From contig JBIICY010000001.1 in NCBI GenBank assembly GCA_044238605.1, forward strand, positions 372,001 to 436,000: a DNA stretch of 64,000 nt, read 5' to 3'. Positions within the stretch are counted from its first letter, which is position 1; each line of letters starts with the position of its first letter. A program made the translations under genes and the position numbers. The notes under the pieces are model-generated. The model searched no databases. It worked only from the letters and a program-made list of their open reading frames with translations, and had not been told where the DNA came from. The stretch comes from UBA10438 sp044238605 (GTDB taxonomy: Bacteria; Bacteroidota; Ignavibacteria; Kapaibacteriales; Kapaibacteriaceae). Of this stretch, positions 60,282 to 64,000 are shown piece after piece.

Positions 60282-63089
60282 CTACCGACGGATCACCAGC
60301 TTGCGATGCTGCGACCGAACGCCGTCGTCGACCATCACGTGATAGTATCCCTGCGGCAGTTCAGAAACATCTATCGGCACAACCGCACGGTCCAACGGCG
60401 CTTCAATGTTCCAACGCATCATTTCCTGCCCTGCCAGGTTCACTACACGAACATTCAGCTGCTGCTGCATCCCAGATGCTGGGACGTATGCAACTCCTGT
60501 GGCAGGATTCGGGAAGATCTCCTGAATTGGCTCAATCAACCATGGAGAATAGGTGTTGCTATAGAGCCCCTTCGCTTGATTCAGAACCAGCTGCACTACG
60601 CCTGCTTCCGATGTGTCAACGGCAATAACGTGCTGTAGATTACGAACATGGCCTGGTGGCAAGGGGCTGGTAAAGCGCACACCAACGATGGTTGCAACAT
60701 CATTTACGCCTGTAAATGCTGCTTCTTTACCGCGCAGTAGCTCATCTTTGCGAGCCTGTGAGAACCCTCCATAGGTTGTTGTGTTGTCCATGCCGTGCAG
60801 GGTGTACCGTGCATCGGTCCAAGGCGAGAAGACGGTTTGCGCAGCGAACACCGCCGATGATGTTGACCGCACGATTTGTGCTGCAGATTTCGTGTAGGAG
60901 ATATTTTCCGCCGGCTGCCTGCCAAGATCCCAGTCACAGAACCACCCAACAGCAAGGTCATGCAGCGTTGTGTCCGACACATTCGTAACGGTCACGTCCA
61001 TAAGGAGGAGTCCGCGTACCGAGTCAAGCACCACTCTCTGCTCTACCTGAACTCCTATTCGCAGTGAATCTGGCGCATCAGTATCGCGCAGAACTCCCAG
61101 TTCGGGATTAGGATGGATGAAGCCTTTTACGGACCTAAAATGGTCGTTGATGCCTCGCTGCCTGCGCACATTATCTACCACCCTGCCGTTTGCAGCAATG
61201 ATGAGTCCGCCCTCGTACATCTGTCCACATAACGATCTAATCGTAACACCATCTCCTTGACCTCGCTGGATGTCGGTGTTTCCAATACGCCCCCTATCAC
61301 CAATACTGATCCGTAGGCGGTCATTGGCAAGCGTAACGTATGCAGGCGATGGCGTGATGCTGCACGAAATGGTCTGCTGGAATGGCTTTCCATTTTCATA
61401 GGTGCCCTTCACCGTAACAACTGCAAATGTTGCGGTGTCTGTGCCAAGTCGTACAACAAATCTCATCGGCGTTGTTACGAAGTGCTCTCCCCGAACAACC
61501 GAATTGATGCATGGAACGCTTGGCGCGCCAACAAGGGCAAGTCCGCGCGGACCAATTCCAGCTAGACGTATACTATCGAGTAGCGTTATGTTTACTGGCG
61601 CAAGCTCATTACGTAATCTCAGCCGAACTTCTATGGTATCTCCAACGGTCCAGCGTGCTTCATTATTCGGACCAGTCACAAGAACGCTATCCAGCACGAG
61701 CGAGACAAGCTTTGATGGATCCGCAGTAACCGCCGACAACGCATCGATGCGTCCGGGCGGAAGAAGCGTAGTGTCGATTGTTGCAGGGATAAATGCCCAT
61801 GGCGATGGTCTTGCTGTTGCGCGAACAACGGCGCACGCCTCACGGGGACCAAGCTCAGGATTCTTGGATCGTACAAGCGCAACCACGGCAGAGGCTATTG
61901 GAGCAGACCCAGACGTGCAGCAGAATCCAGCGTATGTGCCGTCATTCGCTGTACTCCAACTGCCATGTCCTGGTGCCATGATGTCTACCATGGGCCCATG
62001 TCCAGACATGGGAACGACGTTGTCTGACGCATCAACAACGCCCACCGAGAGCACTCCACGATATGATGCGGGAAAAAACGGCACTGGCGATCCATGATTT
62101 CCTGCGGCAGCTACAACGGCTGTTCCGCGGGCCACTGCATAGGCAACAACATCCTCGTCGATGCATGATCGAGATTGACCACCCCATGAACAGTTCACAA
62201 CATCAATGTTGTTCGTTGCGCAATACATGATGGACTCATACCCATAGACGATTCCCGACGTACCATTCGGCATTGTACGCAGCGGGAACAGCTTGCAAGA
62301 ATTTGCTACTCCGGCAATACCAACATTGTTGTTCACACGCGCACCGCATGTTCCCGCAACACTTGTGCCGTGACCATTGTTCGGATTATAGGTGTCCGAG
62401 AACCTCGTACTATCGGCCTCTGCCGAGAACGAGTATCCGTTGTAATCATCCACATACCCGTTGGCGTCATCATCAATACCATTATCAGGAATCTCTGTTG
62501 TGCGAACCCACAATGCATCCTTAAGATCCTCGTGATCTTGACGCATCCCACTATCGCTAATACCAATCACAACTGAGTCAGATCCGTCTTCTATGTCCCA
62601 TGCCGCAGTAGCCCTGATAAGCTGCAGCAGGCCCTGCTTTGATGCTTCCGGATCGTTTGGCTCTCCGCACAGTTCCATCACACACCATGGGGCCGCACAT
62701 TCTATCGGACCGCACCCAACTTGTAGTAAGGCAATCATGCGCTCTGGCGGCATGCCTTGATATTGATACGCCACCACGAATGATCGCAACAGTCGTTCTT
62801 CAACTGCAAGTGCCTCATCGAGCTGCGTTGGTCTCTTCCTTCTCTGCGCTCCGTCTTGCGCACGCAGAGACTGCTGCACGGGAAGTACTTCTCGCACCAC
62901 TGTTAGACCAAGCTTTGCAAGCTCATCATATGCACTCGCAGCGTACTCGCGAAAGACCCGCACCTTGAGATGTCCGGCTACTACTGCATCAGGTCTGTAA
63001 GGGGGCTCGGCAGGAAGATATTGCAGCTGCGCCATCGCACTGCTAACGATACAACTCAATACGAGTGCTGCAGTAACAAAGATTTTCAT
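60282..63089 (-). CDS. Subtilisin-family (S8) serine protease with T9SS C-terminal domain
   Basis: A 935-residue exported protease. After the signal peptide (FVTAALVLSCIVSSAMAQ) and an inhibitor-like pro-region, the S8 domain has the aspartate in VIGISDSGMRQDHEDL, the histidine in NPNNGHGTSVAGTCGA, the oxyanion asparagine in VVAAAGNHG and the serine in TSGSAPIASAVV. Then comes a long beta-rich region and, from about IQEIFPNPATGVAYV, a T9SS sorting domain ending in LPQGYYHVMVDDGVRSQHRKLVIRR. It would be released or surface-bound to digest proteins. The partial T9SS gene ends at its start with a four-base overlap. Confidence 0.93.
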   Translation of the reverse strand: MKIFVTAALVLSCIVSSAMAQLQYLPAEPPYRPDAVVAGHLKVRVFREYAASAYDELAKLGLTVVREVLPVQQSLRAQDGAQRRKRPTQLDEALAVEERLLRSFVVAYQYQGMPPERMIALLQVGCGPIECAAPWCVMELCGEPNDPEASKQGLLQLIRATAAWDIEDGSDSVVIGISDSGMRQDHEDLKDALWVRTTEIPDNGIDDDANGYVDDYNGYSFSAEADSTRFSDTYNPNNGHGTSVAGTCGARVNNNVGIAGVANSCKLFPLRTMPNGTSGIVYGYESIMYCATNNIDVVNCSWGGQSRSCIDEDVVAYAVARGTAVVAAAGNHGSPVPFFPASYRGVLSVGVVDASDNVVPMSGHGPMVDIMAPGHGSWSTANDGTYAGFCCTSGSAPIASAVVALVRSKNPELGPREACAVVRATARPSPWAFIPATIDTTLLPPGRIDALSAVTADPSKLVSLVLDSVLVTGPNNEARWTVGDTIEVRLRLRNELAPVNITLLDSIRLAGIGPRGLALVGAPSVPCINSVVRGEHFVTTPMRFVVRLGTDTATFAVVTVKGTYENGKPFQQTISCSITPSPAYVTLANDRLRISIGDRGRIGNTDIQRGQGDGVTIRSLCGQMYEGGLIIAANGRVVDNVRRQRGINDHFRSVKGFIHPNPELGVLRDTDAPDSLRIGVQVEQRVVLDSVRGLLLMDVTVTNVSDTTLHDLAVGWFCDWDLGRQPAENISYTKSAAQIVRSTSSAVFAAQTVFSPWTDARYTLHGMDNTTTYGGFSQARKDELLRGKEAAFTGVNDVATIVGVRFTSPLPPGHVRNLQHVIAVDTSEAGVVQLVLNQAKGLYSNTYSPWLIEPIQEIFPNPATGVAYVPASGMQQQLNVRVVNLAGQEMMRWNIEAPLDRAVVPIDVSELPQGYYHVMVDDGVRSQHRKLVIRR

Positions 63090-64000
63090 TGGCGTATCAG
63101 CGTTGCAATTCGATCCACCAATCCATTACGGTTGTAGAAAACCACCTGGTAGGCACCCGACAGGAGGTTTGATGCAGCTATCGTATGCACTCCGGACCCC
63201 CGTAGGTACTCCCTGAGCACCATGCGGCCTGCTGCATCCACTACGTCTATGCGTTCGACACTCTCCATCGATGCAATACGCACATCACCTGTTGTAGGGT
63301 TAGGCCAGATATAGGCCTCCTCGGCAGAATGTTCTGCCACAGATGTGGTTGCATCTATGGCTTCGCGAACGGCATTACGTGCGGCCTCTACTGTTGCCCC
63401 TGCACCGATGATCACGCGAAAGGTGAACGGGGCTTCTGATGTTACCGCACCGGAACGGAGCATACCAATGGAGCCTGCAACATCGCCGATGTTCGGGGTC
63501 TGAATCGTTGTGCCACTTGTAAGAAGTCGGATTCTGTCCGACGACGAAAACCCATCACCATCGTCAACTATCTCATCCAGCAGCATGCATGCAGCCTGAG
63601 CAGCGTCGGTTGGCTGCGACCCAACAGCAGCAACGCACAACGCCACTGGATAGCCTTCCCTGCTCACAACAAAGCCTGCGCTCTGCTGGCCCCTTACACT
63701 CGATGGAATGCATTCGGTGTCGTGGTTGATGTTGTTGTCTGAACCACCCGGACCAAGATCCCAGTCGAATACATAGCCCACGCCAATGTTGGAAAGGGGC
63801 ACATCAGCGTTTGATGGCTGGACCTTTACATTCCACACGGTAGAAGAGGCTGTTGGGCTGATAAACCTGCAGTCCTGTGTTACTTGCATACCGATAGGCT
63901 GGAATGCCAGTGAGTCAGACATCACGCAGGCCGACGGCTCGGGTGCACGCCCAAACGGTTTGGACGCAAGAAAGTCGGATGCAAAGGGTGGATCGTTTTT
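63086..64000 (-). CDS. T9SS-secreted protein, C-terminal part (cut by window edge)
   Basis: The last 304 residues of a gene that begins beyond the window; the frame stays open to base 64000, and the GTG at 63925 is internal. The visible part has a beta-rich domain with an aspartate-rich phrase VDDGDGFSSSDRIRLL and VGYVFDWDLGPGGSDNN, and ends in a T9SS domain (AYIWPNPTTGDVRIASM ... LLSGAYQVVFYNRNGL). Similar phrases (VGWFCDWDLGRQ) occur in the adjacent subtilase, so the two may share a domain. It overlaps the subtilase start by four bases. Confidence 0.8.
   Translation of the reverse strand, partial: KNDPPFASDFLASKPFGRAPEPSACVMSDSLAFQPIGMQVTQDCRFISPTASSTVWNVKVQPSNADVPLSNIGVGYVFDWDLGPGGSDNNINHDTECIPSSVRGQQSAGFVVSREGYPVALCVAAVGSQPTDAAQAACMLLDEIVDDGDGFSSSDRIRLLTSGTTIQTPNIGDVAGSIGMLRSGAVTSEAPFTFRVIIGAGATVEAARNAVREAIDATTSVAEHSAEEAYIWPNPTTGDVRIASMESVERIDVVDAAGRMVLREYLRGSGVHTIAASNLLSGAYQVVFYNRNGLVDRIATLIRQ

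Larger units (their letters stand above)
1215..63006. repeat. Dispersed heptamer AGGGGGC (both strands)
   Basis: By eye I count 43 copies of AGGGGGC or its complement across the window (first at 1215-1221, last at 63000-63006), nearly all inside genes. Base composition predicts roughly nine. Of about 53 runs of five or more G or C, some 43 have this exact flank. A shorter relative, AAGGGGC, adds roughly 35 copies. The pattern is described further in the findings. Confidence 0.85.

Noticed and set aside
730..62968. Many long open frames opposite or inside the annotated genes
   Set aside because: They overlap genes with clear family motifs, lack protein-like composition or start signals, and are best explained as shadows of the real coding frames.

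Overview
The window looks like a chromosomal segment of a non-photosynthetic member of the Bacteroidota/Chlorobiota (FCB) group, with Kapabacteria/Ignavibacteria-like lineages the best guess. The reasons are: six secreted proteins ending in type IX secretion (T9SS) C-terminal domains, a PorE-like OmpA/beta-propeller protein, an atp operon without atpD/atpC, a Bacteroidota-type ATP synthase subunit a with an N-terminal extension, LPS heptose synthesis (hldD), and promoter-like sites fitting the Bacteroidota -33/-7 pattern (TTG ... TAnnTTTG). The lineage is inferred from gene content; no phylogeny was run. Almost all of the sequence is coding, with short gaps and many 4-base stop/start overlaps. 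No rRNA, tRNA, CRISPR array, insertion sequence or prophage was recognised.

Layout. 0-0.7 kb: end of an NhaA antiporter and a DUF4286 gene. 0.7-13.2 kb, minus strand: MmcQ/YjbR protein, 2Fe-2S ferredoxin, MscS channel, thrS, an RlmL-like methyltransferase, an ArgD-like aminotransferase, a PorE-like OmpA protein, a lipoprotein cyclophilin, an unusual UppP-cyclophilin fusion, and polA. 13.2-14.8 kb, plus: TerC protein and an NlpC/P60 lipoprotein ending in a heptamer tandem repeat. 14.8-17.3 kb, minus: two unknown secreted proteins and an OsmC protein. 17.3-20.1 kb, plus: a complex regulatory region, hsp20, dnaK and a strong terminator. 20.1-30.4 kb: Asp-box T9SS protein, a PhoR/PhoB-like two-component system (minus), a PKD/Ig-like T9SS protein and a TonB-dependent receptor. 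30.4-32.0 kb, minus: paaB-paaC-paaD without paaA or paaE. 32.0-37.6 kb: two large T9SS surface proteins. 37.8-41.3 kb: obgE, an unknown gene and radA. 41.4-42.3 kb, plus: phytoene synthase.

42.3-51.7 kb is one long minus-strand run read from a good Bacteroidota-type promoter: atpZ-atpI-atpB-atpE-atpF-atpH-atpA-hldD-atpG followed by three membrane or unknown genes. 51.8-58.4 kb is a second run: clpC, family 4 uracil-DNA glycosylase, ddl, a PfkB-family kinase and a secreted protein. 58.5-64.0 kb: an envelope protein, a methylglutaconyl-CoA-hydratase-like enzyme, a T9SS subtilase and a partial T9SS protein.

The genes describe an aerobic or facultative Gram-negative heterotroph: F-type ATP synthase with a proton-type c subunit, ring-oxygenation and acyl-CoA enzymes, carotenoid synthesis, LPS and peptidoglycan synthesis, protein quality control, and heavy investment in T9SS surface proteins. 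The most unusual signals are a dispersed G-rich heptamer, AGGGGGC, about five-fold commoner than base composition predicts and accounting for most runs of five G or C in the window; the UppP-cyclophilin fusion whose junction is a lipobox; hldD inside the atp operon; and the layered regulatory region before hsp20-dnaK.
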